Shown: in pieces, positions 33,591 to 44,995 of the stretch | How positions within the stretch are numbered: the stretch's first letter is position 1 | How the letters are laid out: the number at the start of each line of letters is the position of its first letter | Assembly (NCBI GenBank): GCA_029204225.1 | Contig: CM055096.1 | Span: 69,959,444-70,023,443, forward strand | Direction of reading: 5' to 3' | DNA: 64,000 bases | Origin: Diphasiastrum complanatum | Taxonomy: Eukaryota; Streptophyta; Lycopodiopsida; Lycopodiales; Lycopodiaceae | The notes under the pieces: generated by a model | The model's input: only the letters and a program-made list of their open reading frames with translations | Databases searched by the model: none | Told to the model about the DNA's origin: nothing | Translations under genes and position numbers: made by a program

Positions 33591-33612
33591 AGTCACAAAA
33601 TATGCACACCAC

Positions 33613-33648
33613 TTTTGGTACTGTCTAGCGAAATACCTAGACCCAAAA
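33613..33648 (+). repeat. Conserved hairpin, copy 2
   Basis: TTTTGG pairs with CCAAAA (6 bp). A TACT bulge follows on the 5' side, then GTCTAG pairs with CTAGAC around the loop CGAAATAC. In copy 1 (opposite strand, 29319-29346) the upper stem and bulge are identical, while the lower stem has changed to TCGG/CCGA, so the pairing is kept by paired changes. Confidence 0.7.
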
Positions 33649-33919
33649 TTTGGGAAACACTACCATCCAGTGAACAAGACGACATGCGTAATGTATGCAC
33701 CATTTTTCACTTGATCTGTCATGTTGCACACAAGCTCACAAAACCTAAGTAAATACACAGAATTACCCAACAAATCCGTCACTTTATTAATCTCAAGCAA
33801 ATGTACATAGATCAACAAGCAAACATGAGAGCTCTGCTGCAAGTCTCCTCCCAACCATAGCTACACCATAATGAGGAATGCCTGACAAGGCTCACACTAT
33901 ATCCCCTCAAGCCCCTTAA

Positions 33920-34080
33920 CCTTGACACATCCTAACGTCGACACATGACAAACTCCATGCACAGTCGACACTTGTTCCTTGGCAGTACCCTGACACATAG
34001 GCAAGCTAGTAGGTGGACAATCTGACAAGTGTCACTCATGCATTGGACCACGTGTCCCAATGAGCATATGACACATGTCC
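33920..34080. repeat. Cluster of GACAC(A/G)TG-type words
   Basis: TTGACACATCC, TCGACACATGACA, TCGACACTTGTT, TGACACATAGG, GACAAGTGTCAC, CACGTGTCCC and GACACATGTCC occur within 160 bp. The last three fall in the left 49-bp direct repeat. These resemble E-box/G-box words but may simply be a decayed short tandem repeat. Confidence 0.4.
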
Positions 34081-34530
34081 TCATTAGAGGAGTTTTGAGC
34101 TCCAAAAAGACCCTTTAAGAATTCGTGCAAGATGTAGTTTATATTATTAAAATATTATAGCACTAATACTTTTGACTTGCCATAACTTTTTAATCGCAGC
34201 TCAAAAGTATGTCATCTAACATATCATTGGAAAGCCCTTGTCAAGCGTTTTTCAATGCACCAAACTTTGCTAAATTTGGACTTACCACTAAAAAGTTATG
34301 CCATTTTTAGTGTGGAATCAAAATGTGGACTCAAAAAGTTACGTTACGTAGATTTCAAATTTGAGTGTTTTGATTGGTCCATGTGTAAGAAAAAATTGAG
34401 AAAAAATATAAAAAGAATCTTTACAAAGGGTCTTTTTTGAATTTAGAACTCCTCTAATGGTTGACCCCCGTCCATTGATCGGTCACTCATGCACTGGACC
34501 AAGTGTCCCAATGAGCATATGACACGTGTC
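34031..34530. mobile_element. Small TIR element (MITE-like) between 49-bp direct repeats
   Basis: Terminal inverted repeats of 35 nt lie at 34082-34116 and 34425-34459: CATTAGAGGAGTT at both ends and AAAAAGACCCTTT at the inner ends, with a handful of mismatches between. The 378-bp element has an AT-rich interior with no coding frame. Outside it, 34031-34079 and 34482-34530 are 49-bp direct repeats with three mismatches. These are too long for a normal target duplication, and no short one was found. Confidence 0.65.
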
Positions 34531-34539
34531 AGTTGACCG

Positions 34540-35354
34540 GTCAACCCTTCCTACTTTTTAGGAGGTCAGTCCAGTAGACTCTCATGAGATCCAGTACCCC
34601 CTTGGCCAATTCGGATTTAGTCACTATAATAGATATTTACATTGCAATTTACAATTGTCTCCACAGGCGGCCGGTGATTTAGCCATTTACAATTTAATAA
34701 TTACAATTTCCCATTTACATTGGGCAAGGGATTCAAAGTACATGTGACATGTCCCACTTGAAAGTATAGTGTCTAGCGTATCCAGATCAGAAACGAACGA
34801 TCTTAAGAGGTGTGCCTTGACCAGTAATAAGTTGGATTATAGAGGACATGCGCCATAACCTCAAAGACTAAAGGAGGTGTCCTGAAGCTAAACGACCCCT
34901 ATAATGATTAGGGCCCTCTATTATGAAGGGTGAAAACAAGTTTCAACCCGCACTTAGCGATGTTTGCCTGTTGATCCAGGGAGGACCTCCAAGTTATTCT
35001 TTCCTCACCCAAATATTTTGCGTAGGACACAACATTGTAGAGAGTACAGCTATTTTGAGGCATATGTGCTTATAGAAGATAGATCTTGACACCTAACGGA
35101 GGCCACCTCTACAGAATACACGGAAGTAACCCAGTCTCTTATAGTCTTAGAACCATCAATATGATCACCTGGATCAATCGGTAGTACCAACAGATACTTG
35201 AAACAGAACTTGGATATGTATCATACCCATGTGATTGCGTCGACACTATCCGCAGCTGGAAGTAAGAACAATTTAGAGGTGAGAAATTAGGCCTAGAAAG
35301 CCCAAAACACTAGTAAATCCTCTCTATAGTCATACTTCTGAGTATCCAGAAAGC
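34540..35354. other. Spacer, no gene seen
   Basis: No coding or TE motif. Sequence from about 35180 rightward may already belong to the dispersed repeat, because GATTGCGTCGACACTATC at 35235 resembles GATTGCACATGGCGACACTATG at 20812. Confidence 0.4.
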
Positions 35355-35910
35355 TCTCATCGGTTGGGGACCATATTACTCAGGTATGGTCCAAACACCA
35401 AAATGGCAGGGATGCACACCAATCTCCCTTTAGGACCTAACATACCATACATCGTCACCTCGTATCTGATCATTACTATCTTACTTGGATTGAAAGTACA
35501 CCACCGACAAAGAATCATATGCATGCTTGGGGTAGAACGGTTAGAAGAAATCCTTAGAGCACCAGAACACTGCATCCTACCAATGGTGAATCTTGCAAGA
35601 ACACGAGAATAACACTAATATTGTTCTAGAAGAACCAGTCTTGATAGCAGTGCCATACCTTTAACGTTTGGGAGAAGAACCCTAGTATTGTACCAAGATT
35701 CCTTAGACCAAGTTGACTGAAGTAGAACCTAAACTACCATACTTCTGGAAGCCTGAAAACTTCCATTGGTTGGAGGAGCACAGAGGATCGATTGAGCGAG
35801 CTACTAGGGTTGGGAGCGGTCATCCTCGATCCCTATCGTAAGGGCATTGTGGCTCCTTCTCCTTTTAGGGCTTTTTGGCGAAACCAGCCCCACGTCCGAA
35901 AAAACCCCTA
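35355..35910. repeat. Dispersed repeat, copy 2 (partner at 20.9-21.5 kb)
   Basis: See the matching words given for copy 1. This copy also contains a direct repeat about 405 bp apart: CATACTTCTG...AAGCTCTCATCGGTTGGGGACC near 35333 and CATACTTCTGGAAG...TTCCATTGGTTGGAGG near 35738. Confidence 0.6.
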
Positions 35911-38280
35911 ACACTTGACGAAGGTGGAATGCAAGATGATGATGGAATATGCGATGGAGACTGGAATGCTAGCAGAGGACGACATACGTGGAGGCGGTGG
36001 CAAATGAGTGGGTAGTGGCATGCGAGAAGAGGATGGCAAGTGGGATGGAAATGGCATGCGGTGCTATGCATGGGCAAATATTGATTTTGTCCTAGCTGTT
36101 GGGTATCCCCTCTTCGGAAAAATCATGTTTGGCGATCTCCTTTCCGTACTGCTCCAGGAGATGCTGGCGCACACATCTATTGGGATGCTGCTGCAAGGGG
36201 TCACTCCGAACTGTGACTTGTTAGGCCTAGTGATCCCCAACAAGTGGGACTTGAGTCTTGTATGAGTGCTCGCCCTCTCTTATTTGTAGTAGCGGCACCG
36301 CCATTTCCTAGCACCGCTCTATGATCTATACATGCCCTTGAGCAAGTCCACCTTTGACCATAATCTAGTCAGCTCTAATGCTGGCATGGTGGTGTCTACA
36401 AGTCCTAGACTCTAACCCCTAATCCCTAATCTCTCAGAGATTCTAGACCCTAATCTCAGAACATGTCAACGTGAAACTTTGCTATGCCAAAGAGGATCCA
36501 TGTAGTAATCAAAATTTGTCAAAATGTATAATGAATGATGAATCTATAGGTAATTAAAAAAAAATTGTACGCAAAAAGTGAACATGAATGTCACAAAAAA
36601 TATAGGGCACTTCAACTACTTGACATCACACCTTCCATTAGCTCTCCATATTCTCACAATATTCTCACATCTATCTAGTTCGTTCCTCCATCATCAACCA
36701 TGTTGTCACCTACTTAACATACTTCGAATCTCAACTTAATACATTTAATAATCTTGACCAATTTTCAAAGTTTTTAGTCTATGCCTTGATGAAGATGTCA
36801 CGATAGAAGATGGTGAATTTGCAATGAAAGTAGGAACCAATTTACGATTTAGGACAACTAGCTCAATTGGAGAGGGTCCTAAGGGGGTACCATTCCAAAA
36901 AGTTATTTATATTCTATGGAAAAAGAGTAAAGATCCATTAGTTTTGTCCCATCCAAGAATGTGGATAGTTTTTTGTATTAAGATAGCACACAAATAAGAT
37001 TAACTTCTAGCATGTTGCAAGAAGTTGCACATAATCTATGTAAAGTGGAAGAATCTACAGTTGATACTTGGAAAAAGTGAAGCTCTCATCAAAGCATAAC
37101 CATGCAATAAACACTTGCATGCTTCTTGAGAAAGTCTACAAATCTAAGAGCTGAGGACCTTTATGAAAAGTTGTCTAAAGCTCAAACCATAAATAGGATT
37201 GGGTACCCTTCCTTTTCATTCTACTACCTATGTAATAATTAGAATCCATATGGGAGCACCATGTATGACATCTTTAGCCAACAATTGAATTTCAAGAGGA
37301 ACTCCATGGTCCCCTGTGAAATTGAAATGCGCCCCCACTATCATTATCTCATATACATTTTGATTATCACTTCGCTCAATCACACAATATACTCCTTGAT
37401 GCCTTTTGAAGAGGAGTTGTCATTTTTTTTTAATCATAGTTTCAAAGATACGTTTTCAAAAATATTTTTTTTTCTCAAAGCTATATGTATTGCAATCGTC
37501 TTGTGCCAAATTTGCTTAGCTAGACTATAAATAAAAAATATCAAGTCTCACTTTACAATCTTTTTTCCTTTGTATTCATGATACTTTTGTTCATGCATGT
37601 CCTTTTTCTCTTAGGAGCAAAACATAATGGATCATTATTAATTTTGCTAGTTGGAATGATCAATCCATGAATTGTATATACCAAGTAGTATTTTTATTGC
37701 ATCACTACTAGATCATAACAAATATTAATATAAAATTAGTAAGGATTCATGATTCTATCAATGTGTGAGTCTGTATACTCATTTAAGTCTATTATTCTCT
37801 AAAGAAACTCAACATCCAAAAATTTTATAAATGCCAACATAGTCTTCTCAAGCTTTTAATACAATTCACATAATTCTAAATGGTTATAATTTCAATTTTC
37901 TTGTAGTTAATATAAAACACCTTATAAATATTTTGTAGTGGATACAACTAATCATTAATAAATTGACTAGACTCTTTGGAGAAATTTTAAGTACCACAAT
38001 CATGAAACAAAGAGGGAACTTCTAGTATGCCTTCTTATTGCGCTTGTGAATTGCTCTCTTTGAAATCACTGATAGAATTTTCATTGTTTTTTAATGGATG
38101 TGGTTGAAATAATGTGTCCAAAATTTCTTGCATGAACCGCATTAGTTTTTTAGTGGTGTTCTAGTATGAATTGTACTAGTTTCCTATGGAACTTGAGGAT
38201 CAATTTTGGGTGTGCCTCATAAATATTGACAAAAAAAATTATGTGAAAAATAACTTGTTTGGCTAATAAGAGATTTTACG
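35911..38280. other. AT-rich spacer, no gene seen
   Basis: Only short frames, none recognised, and no LTR or pol motif. 36410-36460 has a short CTAATCCCTAATCTC run, too irregular to call a telomere-like repeat. Confidence 0.5.
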
Positions 38281-38282
38281 TA

Positions 38283-38665
38283 TATAAAAACTTTTGGAAA
38301 TCCCTACAGGGCAGAATGGACTGTGCCCGACTCGTTCCAACTCGTTCCATAGTACATATGACTCACGAGCATGCCTGGCCATCAAGACAAACCCACACAC
38401 TCCAGGACGAGCCTAAAAACTTTTGGAATCCTTACAGGGCAGAATGGACTGTGCTCGGCTCCTTCCATAGGACATATTACTCACGAGCATTGCTCTACAT
38501 CAAGACACACACACACACTCTCTCTCTCCATCCACACACTCACACACCCCAAAACACACGAGCATGCCTCGACGTCAAGACAAACACACACACTCTCTCT
38601 CTCTCTCCACACTCACACACCCCAAAACACACACACTCATATATACATATATGGTATATATATTA
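38283..38665. repeat. Tandem duplications rich in CACACA and CTCTCT
   Basis: AAAAACTTTTGGAA..CC(C/T)TACAGGGCAGAATGGACTGTGC occurs at 38286 and 38413 (period about 127). CGAGCATGCCT.GAC/GGC..ATCAAGACA units occur at about 38367, 38494 and 38560, each followed by CACACACACTCTCT. Confidence 0.85.
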
Positions 38666-38666
38666 T

Positions 38667-38668
<2 letters not shown>

Positions 38669-38741
<73 letters not shown>
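38669..38741. repeat. (TG)n microsatellite
   Basis: About 36 uninterrupted TG units. Long cysteine/valine frames across it are artefacts. Confidence 0.97.
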
Positions 38742-38744
<3 letters not shown>

Positions 38745-40880
38745 ACTTTGTTAATTTCTTTTGTCGGTAAATGGTCATTTACACGTGAAAATCAAGAGCC
38801 ACAGGTTAACAATTTTTTTGGGTATTTCCTTTGATAGATGCTATATGTTCTCAATATTTCTAAAAAATGCATAACTGCCTTTCTTGCAAAGTGGATAGTG
38901 CATGTGATGCCAACATCGATGAACAACTTAGAATAGCAATTGTTTTGCCACAATTATCTAGTAGAGTAGTCAAAATAGTTTTGAGCATAGATCAAGTTTA
39001 AGAACCTTGGACATTATTTGTGCATAATTGTACTATCTTGTACTTACATCTAATTAACTCAAATACAATTGTCATTATAATGTACTTACATCAAAGGCAA
39101 AGCACTTGGTATCCGATTAATTTAAAGATAATCTTCACTATGATTGTCAACATTCAATGAATGTAAATCGAAGTTCACTATGCTCCAATGGTTCACATCC
39201 ACAACAATCTAGTTTTGGTTCACTTTTGAGAAAGGTTTTTTTATCCTATATCTTTTGTCAATATTTGATGGTTACATATATCTTGAATGGAATAGAAAAA
39301 TTCAAATTCTTTCAAGTATGCCTTGCCCAAGAAAATGCAAGAATGCTTGCCCAAACTCCTCCCTACGCCTCTAAAAAAGAAGTGAAAATTCAAAATAATA
39401 AAAATTCTGTAAGTGGTTTGCATGGTATTAATCACTACATTTATCAAACTATGAAAATACTAGTTCAATGCCCTACTTGCCCAATCGTGACCTTTTTCCT
39501 AGAGAAAGGATAATTACATCAACCAATTCACTAAAGAGAGAAGATATGTTACTAGTCTTTAACATCAATTTGAATCCCAATTTAGTACACTAGGCTGAAG
39601 CTTAAAAAATTGAATTGTAGCTTGTCTATGCTACACAAATAGAGGGTTTAATTGGAAATTCGCCAATTAAATATTATGGGCGTGGTCATTAGTATCTAGA
39701 GATATAAGTAGTGTACTTCCATGAATAAATGGATCCACTTATTAATTTTCAAAGTTTTCTAACAAACATATAGCTTAAACCTCTTCATACTGTGCAATTA
39801 TAGACACTCATTATAAATGTCCTCATGAGGATTAAATTCCTAGAACAAGATTAAGTGCCAACTCAAATGTGCTGTAGTGCCACAAAGTTCATAGTTAATA
39901 TGTTTTTGTGCGTATAATCAATTAAGCCAACATGCTTCCTCTTGATCTTGTTTAAGTCCCCCCAAAACTTTGGATATGGGCATTGTTAGAAATCAATGAT
40001 AAACTTCATTGTTACTGTTTACGAGGTACTTTTACTGTTGCCAGCTCTGTAATTAGCTGTAGGCTAGTCTATTAGTCAACTCCTAGGTTTTCTATCTCTA
40101 CCAAGGTTTTTTGTACACATTGCATTCAGTTAATGTTAGTGATGGTGCGTGTTTCTCTTCCTCTGATTATTGACAAGCATTAGATAAGAAACTAACCTAT
40201 CATGAATTATGATGACAATTTGGAAAGACTCCTTTTGATTTTTTGGGCTACTTAAGATCCTCACCTTAATCAATTATCAATGATAGGAGCAAGACAATAA
40301 TTTTATTTTACAATTTGCCAAACTCCATTTTGTGCTTTTAGTTTTTTTTTCTTTTTTTAACAACAACATTGCACCCATATCAATATATGTTTTTAAAATG
40401 ATGATATTATATGTGTGTCCTTATATATTTGTTGGTCTTTCTTTTTTCGTTAACAACAACATTTACAAATGATCTCTGCATAGACGTCTTCATTGCTATC
40501 GACCAAGAGCTTTCATCTTCTACATCCAATTAAAATTTTTGATAGGGAAATTTCCAAGGTTAATACTTGGATTGATATAAAAAGTCAAAACTACGTGGAG
40601 AATAATGAACCATAGGAGCTTGATCCATGCTACTATAATGTGTCGCAATTATGAGAAGTTGATGCATATGACTATCATAGCATTAAGTTTTACAAAAGCC
40701 TAATCAACATGATACTGTAGATACAATGTTTAATCACTCTGTGCCTTCATTGGAGAATAAGACATAAGAAGTGGAGGAAGAGATAATTAGATGAGATCTA
40801 AGAATATAATTCAAGCTAGTAGTTGTCTTTTACCATACATATTTTTAACATCAGCTGAGTTAGATTTTCTCTTATGATAT
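38742..40880. other. AT-rich spacer, possibly with an old copia 3' end
   Basis: No gene seen. At 39955-39985 the sequence CCCCCCAAAACTTTGG...GGGCATTGTTAGAAATC resembles a purine tract followed by a copia LTR start (TGTTAGAAATC at 39985). Neither coding homology nor a second LTR supports it well. Confidence 0.35.
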
Positions 40881-40884
40881 CCAA

Positions 40885-41630
40885 GCTTTGAACACTTCCA
40901 CCTCAATGTAAAAATTTACTTTGACAAACTAAATTGGGTCACATTAACTCTGATAGTATTGTGCACATGTATAAGCTAAATCTAGTACATGACTTAGATT
41001 TCTCTAACAATGCAAATTTTCCAATATATGAAAGCTATATCTTAGAAAAGCATGCTAGAAAACCATTCAAGTCCGATCATGTACACACATTTGTTTGATA
41101 TTGCGCATATTGATAGTTATGGTCCAATGCATACTTCATCTCTAGGGAGAGCAAAATGCTTTCTAACTTTTAAATATGATTATCTTAGGAGGTGTGTAGT
41201 ATACTTCTTAAAGCAAAAGTTTGAAACATTGAAATTTTTTAAGATGTTGAAAGCAAAATCAAAGACATAAATTGTTAGGAAGCTGAAACTCCTTTGATCA
41301 GATGGTGGAAGATATATCTCTAACAAATTTAGAGATTATTGTTAGAGTAAAGATATCATCCATTGATGGACAACAAAGCTATTCTTCACAATTGAAAAAC
41401 AAACTTTGGTAGAATGTGCCAAAGCTATGCTAGCATGTGCATATCTCTCCAAACTATTTTGGGCAAAAGCTGTTGCAACAACAACTTATATTCAGAATAA
41501 ATAGATACCAAGAGTCTAAACAATTAGACTTGTACTGAATTTTGGACCAAACAAAGACCTTTTGTCAAGATTCTAAAAGTTTTGGTTGCATAGCTTATGT
41601 TCAGACTCCAACCCTGTAACGAAAGATATT
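40885..41630 (+). pseudogene. Copia integrase relic
   Basis: Pieces in order: LGHINSDSIVHMYKL (pre-integrase, 40940-40985), ARKPFKS, FDIAHIDSYGPMHTSSLG (first catalytic D, about 41095-41150), SDGGRYISNKF (second D, about 41300), then VECAKAMLACAYLSKLFWAK (about 41410-41470) and FGCIAYVQTP (about 41580-41612). Several stops and shifts. Copy B of the CCAAT-box repeat cuts it at 41631. Confidence 0.8.
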
Positions 41631-41994
41631 TGTGAGCAAGGCTTGAAAAATTGTCAAAATCTATCTTGGATATTTTTTGTGTTTTCGTCATGTTGACTTT
41701 AGGGGTATCATAAAGATTTTGTATCAAGCCTCTTAGTGTAGAACTTTGATAGGGCCAATTTTGGCTTTAGAGGTCAAATGGTCAAGTACACATGTTTTGT
41801 CATGATTAGGCCAAAATTCAATTGTGATGTAACTCGAGCTAGTTAGGTTGCTTACACATGTCAAGTTTAAGTTGATGAGTGATGCACCCTATGTGGTGGC
41901 AAAAATCAAAGGGTCCAATCATAAGAGAGAGATGTGTTGGAAGGGTCCAATCAAAAGTGAGGGATGTTGCATCACACATCCAATAGGATTAGAG
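41631..41994 (+). repeat. LTR-like CCAAT-box repeat (copy B)
   Basis: It starts TGTGAGCAAGGCTTGAAAAATTG and runs to GGATTAGAG. It is almost identical to copies A and C from ATGTTGACTTTAGGGG onward. It lacks the CACATGTGTGGAG word that A and C have just upstream of that point. Confidence 0.8.
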
Positions 41995-42246
41995 TGCTTC
42001 CTTTGTGGTAAGAAGGGGCATTTTGCTTCTAATTGTTTCAAGAAGAGAAATGATAATAAGGTAGCAAGAGAGGCTAGTTGTGGTAAGCTTTTCAAAATTG
42101 ATGCTAATCCTTGTGGAAGTGTGGCCAAGAGGAGCTTGGATCATCTCAAGGAGGAGGCAAGTGATCTACCTCAATCTATGTCCAAGATGCTGAAGCTCAT
42201 GAAGATAGTGCTTTGGCAAAAGCACATGAAGAGTTATTGCCAATGA
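41990..42246 (+). pseudogene. Gag fragment with CCHC zinc knuckle
   Basis: CFLCGKKGHFASNC (C-x2-C-x4-H-x4-C) at about 41996-42037 is followed by FKKRNDN and a charged tail that ends at a stop at 42244. Upstream the frame reads through copy B of the repeat (HPIGLE directly before the knuckle), so the true Gag N-terminus is missing. Zinc knuckles in Gag bind the RNA genome. A gypsy- or copia-type origin cannot be decided. Later frames to 43480 resemble nothing known. Confidence 0.7.
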
Positions 42247-43486
42247 GGTCTACTTCTCATCAATTCTCTTATCTTGTTCATTTGGATGATTTCATTTCAT
42301 CATGTAGAAGCAAAGAAAGTCCTATTTCATGTGACTTCTTGCATGAAGACTTCAATTGGAGGTACCTTTTATCAAAAGTGCTTGATATGAAGATTGCAAT
42401 AGTTGATACTTTGGGGATTTTAGATCCATTTTCTTTGCCAATATTCCTTTTCACATAAGGAGTAAGGAGGATCCAATTTCAATCAAGAGGATGATGGTAG
42501 GATTCTCAAATCTACCAAAATTCCAAGTGTATGATAGAGATTTGCCAAGGCTTGAGGAGGAGTCTTCTCAACACATGGTTTCAAGGGGATCTTCAAGGGG
42601 CAAGGCCGAGTCTTTGTGGCTCAAAGTTCATTAATAAATAGAGGCAATTTTCAGGTGGTTTCACTCCAACATATTGTTTCATGCTTTTCTTTCATTACTT
42701 GATGTACCATCTTGCATTTATGAGGTTTCTACATCTCATAGTTGGAGTGATGTAATGATTGTCTTGTATCATGCCTCTAGTATGGCCATATTACTTGTCA
42801 TTCATGGCTTAGCTATGTTTCCAAATTACTTAGAAGGCAAGTGGTTGAGCCATCAAGTGTATGCTCTTGAATCTAGTAAGAGCAAGAATGAGCTTGTTGC
42901 TCATAGTTTGAAAATTCATGCTTTTACATGGTTTGAGGCATTCTGTAAACTTCTCTTGAGATTAAGTGAAGCATCCAAAGAGGACACTTACATCCAAATA
43001 AGACACTTACATCCTTGAGAAAGTATTTAGCCCCAAAAAAATCAAGATTCTATTTGATTTGAAGATTAGATCCATCATGGATAAAGTTCATAGTATGTGG
43101 ACTAGTCAAGCTAGAATGCTTAATCTTGATAATCAACACTTTTGTTCATCTTATGATCTTCATCTCTATGATCTTTGTGATCTTTATGAGGCATATAAGC
43201 CTCTAATTTTCATCATGGTGCAGCCATCTTCATGCAAATGGTACTTTCAAATCAAAGATCATCATCAAGCATGGAGGAAGCACATGGATATAGTGGCAAA
43301 TTGGTGGAATGCTCTCCAAAGGTGTTGGCAAATGATTTCTACCAAAGAAATCTTATCATGGATATGGTGATGGTGCTTATACGATGGATCCTTTTGCTGG
43401 TTTTCAACTTCATATGCATACCAAAGGATTCACTCAAAAAGTTTCACAAACTCCTTGATCTTACCAAGCTAGTTTTTGAGGAGGAG

Positions 43487-43865
43487 TGTGAAAAATTCTA
43501 GTTTGTGAGAAAATATCACATGTGTGGAGTAGAAAAAGTAAAAATAGTCTAGTCATGTTGACTTTAGGGGTATCATAAAGATTTTGTATCAAGCCTCTTG
43601 GTGTAGAACTTTGATAGGGCCAATTTTGGCTTTAGAGGTCAAATCTGTCAAGTACACATGTTTTGTCATGATTAGGCCAAAATTCAATTGTATGTAACTT
43701 GAACTAGTTAGGTTGCTTACACATGTCAAGTTTAGGTTTGATGAGTGATGCACCCTATGTGGTGGCAAAAGTCAAAGGGTCCAATCATAAGAGAGAGATG
43801 TGTTGGAAGGGTCCAATCAAAAGTGAGGGATGTTGCATCACACATCTAATAGGATTAGAGAGGCT
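43487..43865 (+). repeat. LTR-like CCAAT-box repeat (copy C)
   Basis: It begins TGTGAAAAATTC after the purine tract and contains CACATGTGTGGAG, GGGGTATCATAAAG and three CCAAT/CTAAT boxes. It ends GGATTAGAGAGGCT, at the same base as copy A. Confidence 0.8.
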
Positions 43866-43979
43866 ATGTTTAAGGGGTCCAATAAGAATCAAGCATGGAT
43901 CTCCACAAGTTAATGATCTACGAGAATCAAAACTCCTCCAACCAGATTCATTGATGAATCAGCATGCTAATTGAATCAA

Positions 43980-44266
43980 TATTTTGAGAAACTTAAAACA
44001 ATGACTGTTTCAGCTCCCATGTTACAAATTGCAAATCTAGATTTACCTTACGTCGTGAGAACGGACGCAAGTGATGTTGCAGTTGAAGCAGTTCTATTAC
44101 AAATGGATAGGCCATTAGCGTTCGAGAGCAAAAAATTCATTGGTCCTTAGTTGCGTTATACTACGCAGGAAAAGAAATTGTTTGTTGTTGTAGTCCATGC
44201 ACTTAAAACCTGGAGACTCTACTTGTATGGTAGTAAGTTTGTAGTGTATACGGATCACTAGCCTCT
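43980..44266 (+). pseudogene. Gypsy RNase H, left part
   Basis: FEKLKTMTVSAPML, VVRTDASDVAVEAVLLQ (first RNase H aspartate in TDAS), PLAFESKKF, a stop, LRYTTQEKKLFVVV (conserved glutamate) and YLYGSKFVVYTDH, then a TAG before PLVK. The next codons are interrupted by the copia insertion. Confidence 0.9.
44262..44266. other. Target-site duplication CCTCT, left copy
   Basis: CCTCT lies directly before the left LTR (TGTAAAAATT) and again directly after the right LTR at 50348-50352. This is the 5-bp duplication usual for copia integrases. Confidence 0.95.
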
Positions 44267-44948
44267 TGTAAAAATTACAGCAAATAAGGATCCTAAAACA
44301 CTTGAAATGATGAGGGAAACAATAGATTATGATTTCATAAGATTAGCACAAGTTGAACCATCAAAATCCATCAAAAATTTATGCTTGAACCTCACTGAAT
44401 GGCCCAAATCCTTGAAGAAGGCTTCACACGTGTGAAAGTACGGCCTCCCACAGTCTGAGTACTGTACACCAGACCTACATTCAATCCTATAATCATTAGT
44501 AATCACAAGTACTCAAACAATTATGAACATAGAGAGCAATTGCACCATTATGAGAGAAAAAACATGAAATTGCTTGATTGATTTTGGTGAGATATCATCA
44601 CCTATATATACATGATCCATCACGATTTTGGGCAGGTATGAGTAACCCTAAACCTATCCCTAATGCTAATTTTGGTGGATCTTTCATCCCTACCAAGTTA
44701 GGGTTGGAATCTTGGAGATCCCTCAACAATGCAAAAATTAACAAAAATAGCTCCTATTTTTTCTCCCTTGTATCTAAGCATAATTTGGACTCATTCCAAA
44801 GGTTCTAACACTTAGGTCTACTTCAGAACATCCTTATGAATGGAATCCTATGCTATTTGGCATGTGTGACAAGCCACATCATGTCCATCTAACTATTTAC
44901 AAGCCATATGACCAAAACTAGTCAAGCTAGAATTGTGAATTTTTAACA
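44267..44948 (-). repeat. 3' LTR of the nested copia
   Basis: 682 bp, TGTAAAAATTACAGC to AATTTTTAACA. A TATATATA run at about 44604 lies in the same place as in the other LTR. Directly to its right, 44949-44960 is the polypurine tract (AGTGAGGAGGAG on the - strand). Confidence 0.97.
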
Positions 44949-44995
44949 CTCCTCCTCACTATCTAGCTTGGTTCAATCATTGCTTTACTAATCAC

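Larger units (their letters stand above)
41631..43865 (+). mobile_element. Non-autonomous LTR element bounded by CCAAT-box repeats
   Basis: Two near-identical direct repeats (copies B and C) enclose about 1.5 kb. This holds a Gag-type zinc knuckle at the left and a purine tract GAGGAGGAG (43478-43486) directly before TGTGAAAAATTC at the right. There is no RT, RNase H or integrase. No PBS follows copy B; the Gag-like frame continues straight out of it. So either B lost its end by deletion or the repeat is not a simple LTR. Confidence 0.6.

Noticed and set aside
36410-36460. CTAATCCCTAATCTC run, considered as a telomere-like repeat
   Set aside because: Too short and irregular. No TTTAGGG array on either strand.
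38259-38834. 191-aa and 127-aa frames across the TG/CA microsatellite
   Set aside because: Cys-Val and His-Thr repeats are direct translations of the dinucleotide runs; no coding evidence.
42674-43501. Frames of 89-114 aa within the non-autonomous element
   Set aside because: No similarity to Gag, Pol or any host family. They overlap in different frames and are probably chance.
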